From Variovorax sp. UMC13 (lineage in GTDB: Bacteria; Pseudomonadota; Gammaproteobacteria; Burkholderiales; Burkholderiaceae_C), in assembly GCF_014170375.1 (NCBI RefSeq), contig NZ_LZZW01000042.1:1-64000 (forward strand): 64,000 nucleotides of DNA, written 5' to 3'. Under the pieces are notes generated by a model. It made no database searches. It was not told the DNA's origin and worked only from the letters and a program-made list of their open reading frames with translations. Of the stretch, positions 1-8,513 are shown piece by piece (positions within the stretch are counted from its first letter, which is position 1; each line of letters starts with the position of its first letter). The translations under genes were made by a program, and so were the position numbers.

Positions 1-72
1 GTGGGGGCATTGGGGCGGGGGCGGAAGCGGGCATGGATCGGGCCGTAGACTACCCCGATTCAGGAGTTGTCA

Positions 73-1164
73 ATGGCCCTCACGCAAGCGGGACTTCAGG
101 ATGCGCTCAAGGCGGTCCTCGATCCCAACACCGGCAAGGATTTCATCAGCACCAAGGCGCTGAGGAACCTGCAGATCACCGACGGCGACGTGTCCTTCGA
201 CGTCGAACTGGGCTACCCGGCCCGCAGCCAGCATGCGGCCCTGCGCAAGGCCCTGGTCGCCGCGGCGCGCACCGTGGCGGGCGTGGACAACGTCTCGGTC
301 AACATCACGACCAAGGTCGCGAGCCATGCGGTGCAGCGCGGCGTGCAGCTGCTGCCGGGCGTGAAGAACATCGTGGCCGTGGCTTCGGGCAAGGGCGGCG
401 TGGGCAAGAGCACCACCGCGGTCAACCTGGCGCTGGCGCTGGCGGCCGAGGGCGCCAGCGTGGGCCTGCTCGATGCCGACATCTACGGCCCCAGCCTGCC
501 CATGATGCTGGGCATCGACCGCCGCCCCGACAGCGCCGACGGCAAGACCATGACGCCGCTGGAGAACCACGGCGTGCAGGTGATGTCGATCGGCTTCCTG
601 GTCGACCCCGACCAGGCCATGATCTGGCGCGGCCCGATGGCCACGCAGGCGCTCGAGCAGCTGCTGCGCCAGACCAACTGGAAGGACCTCGACTACCTGG
701 TGGTCGACATGCCGCCCGGCACCGGCGACATCCAGCTCACGCTGTCGCAGCGCGTGCCCATGACCGGCGCGGTGATCGTCACCACGCCGCAGGACATCGC
801 GCTGCTCGACGCCAAGAAGGGCATCAAGATGTTCGAGAAGGTCGGCGTGCCGATCCTGGGCATCGTCGAGAACATGGCGGTGCACGTCTGCTCGAACTGC
901 GGCCACGTCGAACACATCTTCGGCGCCGACGGCGGCAAGACCCTGGCCGCGCAGTACGGCATGGACTACCTCGGCGCGCTGCCGCTGGACATCAACATCC
1001 GCCTGCAGGCCGACAGCGGCCAGCCGACGGTGGTGGCCGATCCCGAGGGCGAGGTGGCCGGCATCTACAAGGCCATCGCGCGCACCGTGGCGATCGGCAT
1101 CGCGGAGACGGCCAAGGATTTCTCGTCCAAGTTCCCGACGATCACGGTCAGCAAGGACACCTGA
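73..1164 (+). CDS. apbC: Mrp/ApbC-family Fe-S cluster carrier P-loop NTPase
   Basis: Cytosolic ATPase of the Mrp/NBP35 family that holds and transfers iron-sulfur clusters to apo-proteins. The 363-residue protein has an N-terminal MIP18/DUF59-type domain (about residues 1-85) followed by the P-loop domain, with a deviant Walker A motif GKGGVGKST near residue 105 and the cluster-bridging pair CSNC at about residues 273-276, close to the C-terminus as expected. The ATG at 73 is chosen over the in-frame TTG at 67 because the Shine-Dalgarno GGAG at 63-66 is spaced correctly for it. A LysR gene follows 19 bases downstream. A supply of Fe-S clusters fits a window rich in Fe-S enzymes, but no specific link is shown. 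Confidence 0.95.
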   Translation: MALTQAGLQDALKAVLDPNTGKDFISTKALRNLQITDGDVSFDVELGYPARSQHAALRKALVAAARTVAGVDNVSVNITTKVASHAVQRGVQLLPGVKNIVAVASGKGGVGKSTTAVNLALALAAEGASVGLLDADIYGPSLPMMLGIDRRPDSADGKTMTPLENHGVQVMSIGFLVDPDQAMIWRGPMATQALEQLLRQTNWKDLDYLVVDMPPGTGDIQLTLSQRVPMTGAVIVTTPQDIALLDAKKGIKMFEKVGVPILGIVENMAVHVCSNCGHVEHIFGADGGKTLAAQYGMDYLGALPLDINIRLQADSGQPTVVADPEGEVAGIYKAIARTVAIGIAETAKDFSSKFPTITVSKDT

Positions 1165-1183
1165 TCTCCGGGGCCGCCCTGCG

Positions 1184-2119
1184 ATGAACGTCCTGGTCTC
1201 GATGCGCTACCTGGCGGCGCTCAACGAGCACCGCCACTTCGGCCGCGCGGCGCAGGCCTGCCACATCACGCAGCCCGCGCTGTCCAACGCCTTGCGCGCG
1301 CTGGAGAACGAGTTCGGCGTGCTGATCGTGCAGCGCGGGCGCGCCTTCGAGGGTTTCACGGTCGAAGGCGAGGCGGTGCTCGCGACCGCGCAGCGCATGC
1401 TGCACGAACAGGCGTTGCTGCAGGAGCAGCTGCACAGCGAGGCCGCGCACCCGCGCGGGCGGCTGCGGCTGGCCGCGGTGCCGGCGGCGATGACGCTGCT
1501 CTCGCGCTTCGCCCTCGCGCTGCGGGCGCGCCACCCGGGCATCGCGCCGACGGTGGTGTCGCTGAGCTCGCTCGAGATCGAGACCGCCCTCGACGGCATG
1601 TCGGTCGACCTGGCGCTGGGCTACACCGACCGCACACGGGTGCGCAACGTGCGCCTGGCGATCTGGCCGCAGTGCACCGAGCGTTATTACCTGGTGCAGC
1701 GGGCGGCGGGTTCGGCGGAGAACGAAGACGCCGTGCGCATCGGCGCGCCCATCGGCTGGGCCGAAGCGGCGCAACTGCCGCTGTGCCTGCTCACGCCCGA
1801 CATGCACAACCGCGCGATCGTCGACCAGGCCTTCGAGATGGCCGGCACGCCGGTGAGCGCGGCGATGGAGACCAATTCGCTGCACACGCTGGTGCGCAGC
1901 GTCGGCGCGCTGGCCAGCGTGCTGCCGGGGGCGGCGCTCGAGCTGCTGGTGCGTGAACACGGCCCCTTCGAGGCACGGCCGCTGGTCGCGCCCACGCTCG
2001 AGACGCCGCTGGGCTTCATGACCCATGCCAGCGAGCGCATGTCGCGCGCGCTTCAGGCGGCGGTCGACCTGGCGCTCAGCGCCGACTGGCGCGCCGAGCT
2101 CGCCTCGGCCGTGGCCTGA
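1184..2119 (+). CDS. LysR-family transcriptional regulator
   Basis: DNA-binding regulator of 311 residues, the usual LysR length. The N-terminal winged helix-turn-helix (about residues 18-50) shows the family pattern FGRAAQACHITQPALSNALR, followed by the linker helix and a substrate-binding effector domain. It starts 19 bases after apbC and may be co-transcribed with it. Its 3' end overlaps the convergent PAP2 phosphatase gene by 67 bases. The target and effector cannot be read from the sequence, because there is no divergent partner gene of the usual LysR kind. Confidence 0.93.
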   Translation: MNVLVSMRYLAALNEHRHFGRAAQACHITQPALSNALRALENEFGVLIVQRGRAFEGFTVEGEAVLATAQRMLHEQALLQEQLHSEAAHPRGRLRLAAVPAAMTLLSRFALALRARHPGIAPTVVSLSSLEIETALDGMSVDLALGYTDRTRVRNVRLAIWPQCTERYYLVQRAAGSAENEDAVRIGAPIGWAEAAQLPLCLLTPDMHNRAIVDQAFEMAGTPVSAAMETNSLHTLVRSVGALASVLPGAALELLVREHGPFEARPLVAPTLETPLGFMTHASERMSRALQAAVDLALSADWRAELASAVA

Positions 2120-2658
2120 GTCGAGGCGGCCCGCAGCCACAGCGCCACCTGGGCCCGCAGCGCCGCGGCCGCGGTGCCGCAGACCGTGCCCAGCGCGAAG
2201 CCGGCGAGCACATCGAAAGGAAAGTGCACGCCCAGGTAGATGCGCGCCAGGCCGGTGGCCACGGCCAGCGCGGCCACGATGACGCCCGCCGGGCGCAGCA
2301 GCGGGCGCCAGCACAAGAAGGCCGCGATGGCCGCCATCACGCTCGCATGGGTGCTGGGCAGGCCGCCGCGCCGGCCGTGCTGCACGAAGTCGGCACTCAG
2401 GCCCAGCATGAAGGGCCGCGGCGTGTCCAGCCAGGCCGCCAGCGCATGCGAGAGCAGGCCGACGCCGGCCGCGCAAAGCAGCACCCACACGGCGTCGAGG
2501 CGCGCGCCCCGGTGGCGCAGCGCACTCAGCGCCAGCAGCGCGACGATCGCCCAGCTCGCCACCGAGGACATGGGCAGCGCCAGCTGCAGCAGCCGCGGGT
2601 CCGCGGCCAGGCCGGCGCCGAGCTGCTCGAACAGCAGCGAATCGAGGGGGGAAGGCAT
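2053..2658 (-). CDS. PAP2-superfamily membrane phosphatase
   Basis: Integral membrane acid phosphatase (type 2 phosphatidic acid phosphatase), 201 residues with about five hydrophobic segments. The three catalytic signatures are present: the end of the first (TPRP, Arg81-Pro82), PSTH at 101-104 with the catalytic histidine, and the third with Arg139, His145 and Asp149. Members act on phosphatidic acid, undecaprenyl pyrophosphate or similar lipid phosphates; the substrate here is unknown. The ATG at 2658 was chosen because residues encoded further upstream do not look like a PAP2 N-terminus. The C-terminal tail, rich in Ala and Ser, is encoded antisense to the end of the LysR gene. Confidence 0.88.
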   Translation of the reverse strand: MPSPLDSLLFEQLGAGLAADPRLLQLALPMSSVASWAIVALLALSALRHRGARLDAVWVLLCAAGVGLLSHALAAWLDTPRPFMLGLSADFVQHGRRGGLPSTHASVMAAIAAFLCWRPLLRPAGVIVAALAVATGLARIYLGVHFPFDVLAGFALGTVCGTAAAALRAQVALWLRAASTQATAEASSARQSALSARSTAA

Positions 2659-2800
2659 GGGGCGCGAGCGTGGCAGGGCTTTGTGGCCAGGCCGTGTCAA
2701 CGCGATGAACGATTCATTTCCGGATCGAATCGGGCCATGTCCCGAACCCATTGGCTTCCAGGCGCGGCGGTCCGTAGACTGTTTCGCCAAAGGACATTCC

Positions 2801-5167
2801 ATGGCGGCGCAAGAGCAAAAAATCGAGTTCTACAACGGGCCCGCGGGCGGCTGGGGCGCCTTGCGCAGCGTGACGCGCGCGCTGCTGGCGCAGGACATCC
2901 CGGTGAAGGGCGCGAAGACGCTGCTCTCTGCCAACCAGCCCGACGGCTTCGATTGCCCGGGCTGCGCCTGGCCCGACCGCAACCATGCCTCGACCTTCGA
3001 GTTCTGCGAGAACGGCGTCAAGGCCGTGGCGGCCGAAGCCACCGCGCGCCGCGCCGGGCCCGAACTGTTCGCGCAGCACACGGTGACCGAACTCGCGGCG
3101 CGCAGCGACTTCTGGCTCGAGGACCAGGGCCGGCTCACGCACCCGATGGTCTACGACGCGGCCAGCGACCGCTACCAGCCCATCGAATGGGACGCCGCCT
3201 TCGCGCTGATCGCGCGCCACCTGAACGCGCTGCCCGATCCCAACCAGGCGATCTTCTACACCTCGGGCCGGGCCAGCAACGAGGCGGCCTTCCTCTACCA
3301 GCTGTTCGTGCGCGAGTACGGTACCAACAATTTCCCCGACTGCTCGAACATGTGCCACGAGCCCAGCGGCAGCGGCATGCGGCCGCAGTTCGGTGTCGGC
3401 AAGGGCACGGTCACGCTGGACGATTTCGAGCGCACCGACGCGATCTTCATCTTCGGCCAGAACCCCGGCACCAACCACCCGCGCATGCTGGGCGAGCTGC
3501 GCGCGGCCCACAAGCGCGGTGCGCGCATCGTGAGCTTCAATCCGCTGCGCGAGCGCGGCCTCGAGCGCTTCGCCGATCCGCAGGACAAGCGCGAGATGGT
3601 GACGATGGGCGCCACGCCGATCAGCACCCACTATTTCCAGCTGCGCATCGGCGGCGACCTGGCCGCGGTCAAGGGCATGATGAAGCAGCTGCTCGAGCGC
3701 CAGGACGCGGGCGAGTCGCTGCTCGACGCCGCCTTTATTGCCGAGCACACCACCGGTTTCGAGGCGCTGGCCGCCGACCTGCGCGCCGAGTCGTGGGAGG
3801 TGCTGGAACAGGAGAGCGGCCTCGACCGCGCCCAGCTGCGCGCCGCCGGCGACGTCTATGCCGCGGCCGACAGCGCGATCGTCTGCTGGGGCATGGGCAT
3901 CACCCAGCATGCGCATTCGGTCGCCACCATCCAGATGCTGGGCAACCTGCTGCTGATGCGCGGCAACGTCGGCCGGCCCGGTGCCGGCCCCTGCCCGGTG
4001 CGCGGCCACAGCAACGTGCAGGGCGACCGCACCATGGGCATCTGGGAGAAGCCGCCGGCCGCGCTGCTCGACCGGCTGGCCGAGGTCTACGGCTTCGAGC
4101 CGCCGCGTGAAAACGGCATGGACACGGTCGAGGCGATCGCCGCGATGCGCGACGGCCTGGGCAAGGTCTTCTTCGCGCTGGGCGGCAACTTCGCCGCGGC
4201 CACGCCCGACACCTACGAGACCTGGAAGGGCCTGCGCCGCTGCGAGCTCACGGTGCACGTGGCGACCAAGCTCAACCGCAGCCATGTGGTGCACGGCCGC
4301 GAGGCGCTGATCCTGCCCTGCCTGGGCCGCACCGAGATCGACATCCAGGCCGCGGGCCCGCAGGGTGTGACGGTGGAGGACTCGATGAGCATGGTCCACA
4401 TCTCGACCGGCATCAACCCGCCGGCCTCGGCGCAGCTGCTGTCGGAGCCGGCCATCGTCGCGCGGCTGGCCGAGGCCACGATCGGCCACCGCAGCCGCAC
4501 GCCCTGGCGCTGGCTGGTGGAGGACTACGCCCGCATCCGCGACCACATCGAGGCGGTGTTCGCCGACTTCAAGGACTTCAACCGGCGCGTGGCCGTGCCG
4601 GGCGGCTTCCGCCTGCGCAACACCGCCAGCGAACGCGTGTGGGCGACGTCGTCGAGGAAGGCCGGCTTCTTCACCCACCCGGTTCCGCGCGACACGCCCT
4701 CGCACCGCGCGCGGGCGCGCTTCGCCGGCAAGGGCGGGACCAAAGGCGACACGCGCGTGTTCACGCTGCTCACCACGCGCTCCCACGACCAGTACAACAC
4801 CACCATCTACGGCCATGACGACCGCTACCGTGGCGTGTTCGGCCAGCGCCGCGTGGTCTTCATCCACGCGGACGACATCCGCGACATCGGCCTGAAGAAC
4901 GGCGACTGGGTCGACCTCCGCACCGTCTGGGACGACGGCCAGGAGCGCCGCGCCGACCGCTTCAAGCTGGTGGCCTACGACATCCCGCGCGGCAACCTCG
5001 CGGCCTACTACCCCGAGACCAACCCGCTGGTGCCGCTGTCCTCGGTGGCGCTCAACGCGGGCACGCCGGCCTCGAAGTCGATCCCGGTGATCCTGGTGCC
5101 GCACGTGGCACCCGAGCAGGGTGCCGAGGTCGAGACCGCGCGCACGCCCTACGCCGTGGGCGCCTGA
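2801..5167 (+). CDS. FdhF/YdeP-family molybdopterin oxidoreductase
   Basis: Molybdenum/tungsten bis-MGD enzyme of the formate-dehydrogenase-alpha-like YdeP subfamily, 788 residues (E. coli YdeP is close to 760). A cysteine pair DCPGCAWPD (C52, C55) and a second pair C181/C185 replace the classic [4Fe-4S] motif; the MGD-binding and C-terminal dinucleotide-binding domains follow. No in-frame stop occurs, so unlike fdoG this enzyme does not use selenocysteine. The ATG at 2801 is supported by AAAGGAC upstream at about 2788-2794; a much longer upstream extension is antisense to the PAP2 gene and is rejected. No Tat signal is visible, so a cytoplasmic location is likely. It overlaps the next gene by one base (TGATG) and is followed by fdhD. 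The physiological substrate is uncertain; YdeP has been linked to acid resistance in E. coli. Confidence 0.92.
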   Translation: MAAQEQKIEFYNGPAGGWGALRSVTRALLAQDIPVKGAKTLLSANQPDGFDCPGCAWPDRNHASTFEFCENGVKAVAAEATARRAGPELFAQHTVTELAARSDFWLEDQGRLTHPMVYDAASDRYQPIEWDAAFALIARHLNALPDPNQAIFYTSGRASNEAAFLYQLFVREYGTNNFPDCSNMCHEPSGSGMRPQFGVGKGTVTLDDFERTDAIFIFGQNPGTNHPRMLGELRAAHKRGARIVSFNPLRERGLERFADPQDKREMVTMGATPISTHYFQLRIGGDLAAVKGMMKQLLERQDAGESLLDAAFIAEHTTGFEALAADLRAESWEVLEQESGLDRAQLRAAGDVYAAADSAIVCWGMGITQHAHSVATIQMLGNLLLMRGNVGRPGAGPCPVRGHSNVQGDRTMGIWEKPPAALLDRLAEVYGFEPPRENGMDTVEAIAAMRDGLGKVFFALGGNFAAATPDTYETWKGLRRCELTVHVATKLNRSHVVHGREALILPCLGRTEIDIQAAGPQGVTVEDSMSMVHISTGINPPASAQLLSEPAIVARLAEATIGHRSRTPWRWLVEDYARIRDHIEAVFADFKDFNRRVAVPGGFRLRNTASERVWATSSRKAGFFTHPVPRDTPSHRARARFAGKGGTKGDTRVFTLLTTRSHDQYNTTIYGHDDRYRGVFGQRRVVFIHADDIRDIGLKNGDWVDLRTVWDDGQERRADRFKLVAYDIPRGNLAAYYPETNPLVPLSSVALNAGTPASKSIPVILVPHVAPEQGAEVETARTPYAVGA

Positions 5168-5436
5168 TGGACGCACCCGACGCGCTGGCGCAGGCCATCC
5201 TGCGGGCCCTGGCCGATGCGCCCGCGCGCGACGGCGGCGGCGTCTCGCTGCCGCGCCTGGGCAAGCAGCTGGGCCTGGGCGCGAGTTCGCTGATGCGCGA
5301 ACTCAGCCGCATGGGCGACGCCACGCTGGGCGGCGTGCCCGGCCCGGGCTGGGTGCGCGTGGCGCAGCAGGACGATCGCTGGGTGGTGCACCTCGAAGCG
5401 GCCGGCCGCGCGCTGGCCGACACGCTGCCGCGCTGA
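5167..5436 (+). CDS. small protein between YdeP-like oxidoreductase and FdhD
   Basis: An 89-residue cytoplasmic protein I do not recognise by name. The start overlaps the stop of the oxidoreductase gene (TGATG), indicating translational coupling, and fdhD begins 18 bases downstream. The N-terminal half (Ala-Ile-Leu repeats, then SLPRLGKQLGLGASSLMREL) has the spacing of a winged helix-turn-helix with a small beta wing after it (WVRVAQQDDRWVVHLEAAG), so a DNA-binding or MarR/DprA-like wHTH fold is a reasonable guess. Its position inside a molybdoenzyme operon suggests a maturation or regulatory role for the oxidoreductase. Function not established. Confidence 0.8.
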   Translation: MDAPDALAQAILRALADAPARDGGGVSLPRLGKQLGLGASSLMRELSRMGDATLGGVPGPGWVRVAQQDDRWVVHLEAAGRALADTLPR

Positions 5437-5454
5437 GCGAAGAAGGGCGGCACA

Positions 5455-6342
5455 ATGGCCGCGACCCCCATGCCCGACACCACCGATCCCGCCGTTTCCC
5501 TGCCTTCGCTGCTGCGCCGCACCGTGCACGTGTTCGGCGAAGGCGGCGATGCGGCCTCGGACGTGGTGCGCGAGGACACGCTCGCGGCCGAGGTGCCGGT
5601 GGCGCTGGTCTTCAACGGCATCTCGCATGCGGTGATGATGGCCACGCCGCAGGACCTCGAGGCGTTCGCGCTGGGCTTCGCGCTCAGCGAGGGCATCCTC
5701 GACCATGCGCGCGACTGCCGCGACATCGAGGTGCGCACCTTCTCCGCCGAGGCCGCCGGCCTGCCCGAAGGCGTGCCCGCGGCCGAGGTGCGGCTGGACA
5801 TCTCCACCCGCAGCTTCGAGCGGCTCAAGGGCCGGCGCCGCAGCATGGCGGGCCGCACGGGCTGCGGCGTGTGCGGCGTGGAGAGCTTCGATGCGCTGGA
5901 ACTCACGACCGAGGCGCTGGCGCCGCGCGACTGGATCGCCCGCGTCGACCTGCCGACCGTGCTGCGCGCGCTGCAGGCGCTGCCCGCGCGCCAGCGGCTC
6001 AACGCCGAGGCTGGTGCGATCCACGCGGCCGGCTGGGCCACGCTCGATGGCGAGCTCACCGACGTGCTCGAGGACGTGGGCCGCCACAACGCGCTCGACA
6101 AGCTGATCGGCACGCTGGCGCGCGCGAACCGTCTCGAAGCGCCGGGTTTCGTGGTGCTGTCGAGCCGCGGCAGCCATGAGCTGGTGCGCAAGTGCGCGCG
6201 GCTGGGGCTGGCGGCGCTGGCCACCATCTCGGCGCCGACCGCGATGGGCGTGCGCATGGCCGAGCTGTCGGGCGTGCGCCTGTGGGGCATGTGCCGCGCG
6301 CCGCGCGGCGTGCTCTATGCCCCGGGGGCGGGGCAGGACTGA
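5455..6342 (+). CDS. fdhD: formate dehydrogenase accessory sulfurtransferase FdhD
   Basis: FdhD moves sulfur from a cysteine desulfurase to the Mo-bis-MGD cofactor before it is inserted into formate dehydrogenases. The 295-residue protein contains the essential CxxC loop in GRTGCGVCGVES (C137, C140) and the C-terminal block DVGRHNALDKLIG typical of the family. The ATG at 5455 has AAGAAGGG upstream; a second Met five codons in is an alternative start. It ends flush against the convergent GAF-domain gene. It can serve both the neighbouring YdeP-like enzyme and the selenocysteine-containing FdoG encoded 30 kb away, since no second fdhD is visible in the window. Confidence 0.95.
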   Translation: MAATPMPDTTDPAVSLPSLLRRTVHVFGEGGDAASDVVREDTLAAEVPVALVFNGISHAVMMATPQDLEAFALGFALSEGILDHARDCRDIEVRTFSAEAAGLPEGVPAAEVRLDISTRSFERLKGRRRSMAGRTGCGVCGVESFDALELTTEALAPRDWIARVDLPTVLRALQALPARQRLNAEAGAIHAAGWATLDGELTDVLEDVGRHNALDKLIGTLARANRLEAPGFVVLSSRGSHELVRKCARLGLAALATISAPTAMGVRMAELSGVRLWGMCRAPRGVLYAPGAGQD

Positions 6343-6819
6343 TCAGGCCGCGGCCGCCTGGGTCGCGCGTTCCTCGACCATGCGCGCGGCGAGTTGCGCG
6401 GCCAGCTCCAGCTTGCGCAGGTCGCGCTGGCGCAGCAGCAGGTCGGCGTCGAAGCTGAAGGCGTAGAAGGTGCCGTAGATGCGGCCGTCGCTCAGCACCA
6501 TGGGCGCGCTGAGGTAGCAGCTCACGTTGGCGGGCGCCCGGACGGCCTGCTTGCAGAAGGCGAGTTCCAGCGGCTGGGTCTTCTCGTCGATGAACTGCGC
6601 GCCTTCGCCGGCCGCGTAGCGGCGGAAGATCCGGCGGCCGTCGCGCACTTCGCAGGCGAAGGCCGCGTCGAGTTGCTGCTGCTCGCGCAGCAGTTTCAGC
6701 ACCTGGTGCACCGCCCGGTGAATGTTCGGGTCTGTCTGCGTCGAGGTCGCGATCAACAGTTCCGACACCTGGACGTCCAGCGCATCGGGGGCGTAGTCGA
6801 GGTCGAAGCTGTTATCCAT
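6343..6819 (-). CDS. GAF-domain protein
   Basis: Soluble 158-residue protein made almost entirely of one GAF-like fold: an N-terminal helix, a central stretch (RRIFRRYAAGEGAQFID) and the GAF-type core FCKQAVRAPANVSCYLSAPM with VLSDGRIYGTFYAFS. No output domain such as HTH, GGDEF or kinase is attached, so it probably works as a stand-alone sensor or as a partner of another protein. Similar solo GAF proteins occur next to redox and diguanylate-cyclase genes, but nothing in the sequence fixes the ligand. It converges with fdhD without any intergenic base, and an AT-rich upstream region holds its promoter. Confidence 0.8.
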   Translation of the reverse strand: MDNSFDLDYAPDALDVQVSELLIATSTQTDPNIHRAVHQVLKLLREQQQLDAAFACEVRDGRRIFRRYAAGEGAQFIDEKTQPLELAFCKQAVRAPANVSCYLSAPMVLSDGRIYGTFYAFSFDADLLLRQRDLRKLELAAQLAARMVEERATQAAAA

Positions 6820-7108
6820 GGGGCGGCCTATTCACAATCTGTTGCAGTTGAAGTATTTAAACCTCAAACCGAAAAAATGAGAACTATGGTTTCATCTTTG
6901 TGCGGGCTTTTTTCACACAAGTAGTACCAACGTTTCTTTTTTGTCATAGGCCCTTGGGGGGCTGCCTCGATGCGAAGGCCGTCCTGGGTTCTCCCTGGCG
7001 GACGCTGCGATATGTAATGCTAATTGACTACTTTCTCCCTTGGTCGCCCAATCGCCCCGGGAGCCGCGGCATCTCGCCCGGCCCTGTCGCCACGCCAAGG
7101 AGACCGCC
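6820..7108. other. 289-base intergenic region, AT-rich relative to surroundings
   Basis: The left half (6820-6960) is unusually AT-rich for this genome, with several A and T runs, and must contain the promoter of the minus-strand GAF gene. A run of TTTTTT at about 6908-6913 and another at 6941-6946 follow weak dyads; neither is a convincing terminator. TTGACT at 7024-7029 could be a -35 element for the plus-strand gene at 7109. I see no open reading frame with coding character and no recognisable RNA. Confidence 0.4.
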
Positions 7109-7420
7109 ATGTCCGCCACCGTCGTTCAGTACGTGTTCAAGCCCAACCCGGGCGCGAACCTCCAGGAGCTGCTCGCGCTGATCAAGGAGGCGGCCGAGAT
7201 GTGGCGAAAGCACGGGGCCGACGTGAGCCTCTGGAACGTGCAGGTGGGCGAGGTCGGCAACATGACCTTCGTCGTGCGCTGCGAGTCGGCCAGCCAGCTC
7301 GGGTCCACGCTGGATGCGCTCAACGGCGATCCGAACTTCGTCGCCTGGCGGGCTCGCAACCTGCAGGCGGGGCTGGCGAGCTGGGTGCGCAGCAACCAGG
7401 CCTACGAGATCGCGATCTGA
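7109..7420 (+). CDS. small protein, probable dimeric alpha/beta-barrel fold
   Basis: A 103-residue protein without signal peptide or membrane segment. A strong Shine-Dalgarno (AAGGAGA at 7097-7103) fixes the ATG at 7109. The pattern of a beta strand (VVQYVFKPNPG), a long helix (LQELLALIKEAAEMWRKHG), strands (SLWNVQVGEV, NMTFVVRCES) and a second helix (LGSTLDALNGDPNFVAWRA) is that of the ferredoxin-like dimeric alpha/beta-barrel class (NIPSNAP, Dabb, ABM families). I cannot name the family with confidence. It stands alone ahead of an aldo/keto reductase, with about 76 bases between. Confidence 0.75.
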   Translation: MSATVVQYVFKPNPGANLQELLALIKEAAEMWRKHGADVSLWNVQVGEVGNMTFVVRCESASQLGSTLDALNGDPNFVAWRARNLQAGLASWVRSNQAYEIAI

Positions 7421-7496
7421 CCATCGGGGCCTTGCGCGCGCGAATCCGCGCAACTGCCTACACTTTCGGCTCCTCCGATTCCACACAAGGCATTCG

Positions 7497-8507
7497 ATGA
7501 GCATCCCCACCACCCGCCTCGGCCGCACCGGCCTCACCGTGTCGCGCCTGGCGCTGGGCACCATGACCTTCGGCCTGCAGACCGAGGAGTCGGTCTCGCA
7601 CGCGATCCTCGACAAGGCCACCGAGGGCGGCATCAATTTCCTCGACATCGCCGACGTCTATCCGCTGGGCGGCGGGCTCGAGCGCGCGGGCCGCAGCGAA
7701 GAGATCGTCGGGCGCTGGCTCAAGGCGCAGGGCCCGGGCCGGCGCGGCGATTTCATCGTCGCCACCAAGGCGGTCGGCAAGATGGGGCCCAACGCCTGGG
7801 ACCAGGGCGCCTCGCGCAAGCACCTGCTGGCCGCCATCGACGCCTCGCTGGCGCGGCTGCAGCTCGACCACGTCGACCTCTACCAGCTGCACAGCGACGA
7901 CCGCGAGACGCCGCTGGACGAGGCCATCGAGGCCATGGACACCATCGTGAAGTCGGGCCGCGCGCGCTACATCGGCGTGTCCAACTTCCTGGCCTACCGG
8001 CTGGCGCGCGCGCTGGGCCGGGCCGACTACCTGCGGCTCACGCGCTTCGTCTCGGTGCAGCCGCGCTACAGCCTGCTGTTCCGCGAGATCGAGCGCGAGC
8101 TGCTGCCGCTGGTGGATGAAGAAGGCCTGGGCGTGATTCCCTACAACCCGCTCGCGGGCGGCCTGCTCACGGGCAAGTACCAGCCCGGCTCGAAGCCGCA
8201 GGAGAACACCCGCTTCACGCTGGGCACGGCCGGCACGATGTACCAGGACCGCTACTGGAACGAGCGCAGCTTCAACGCCGTGCAGGGGCTGCATGCGCTG
8301 GCCCAGGAGGCCGGCGTGCCGCTCGCCACGCTGGCCGTGGCCTGGGTGCTCGCGAACCCGTCGATCACCGCGCCGCTGCTGGGCGCGAGCCGGCCCGATC
8401 AGCTCGACGCCACGCTGGCCGCAGCCACGTACCGGCTCGACCCGGCCCTCAAGCTGAAGCTCGACGAACTCACGGCCGAGTTCCGCAAGGGCGACGCGCC
8501 GCGCTGA
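7497..8507 (+). CDS. aldo/keto reductase
   Basis: NAD(P)H-dependent oxidoreductase of the AKR superfamily, 336 residues. The catalytic tetrad is recognisable: Asp and Tyr in FLDIADVYPLG, Lys in IVATKAVGKMG and His in DLYQLHSDD, followed by YIGVSNF and the C-terminal cofactor motif LLGASRPDQLDATLAA. It resembles the Tas/YghZ-like AKR branch. The ATG at 7497 gives a canonical N-terminus (TRLGRTGLTVSRLALGTMTFG). It stands alone and converges with mnmH with six bases between stops. The substrate is not predictable from sequence. Confidence 0.92.
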   Translation: MSIPTTRLGRTGLTVSRLALGTMTFGLQTEESVSHAILDKATEGGINFLDIADVYPLGGGLERAGRSEEIVGRWLKAQGPGRRGDFIVATKAVGKMGPNAWDQGASRKHLLAAIDASLARLQLDHVDLYQLHSDDRETPLDEAIEAMDTIVKSGRARYIGVSNFLAYRLARALGRADYLRLTRFVSVQPRYSLLFREIERELLPLVDEEGLGVIPYNPLAGGLLTGKYQPGSKPQENTRFTLGTAGTMYQDRYWNERSFNAVQGLHALAQEAGVPLATLAVAWVLANPSITAPLLGASRPDQLDATLAAATYRLDPALKLKLDELTAEFRKGDAPR

Positions 8508-8513
8508 GGACCC

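Noticed and set aside
2801..5167. A second selenoprotein in the YdeP-like oxidoreductase
   Set aside because: There is no in-frame UGA in its 788 codons.
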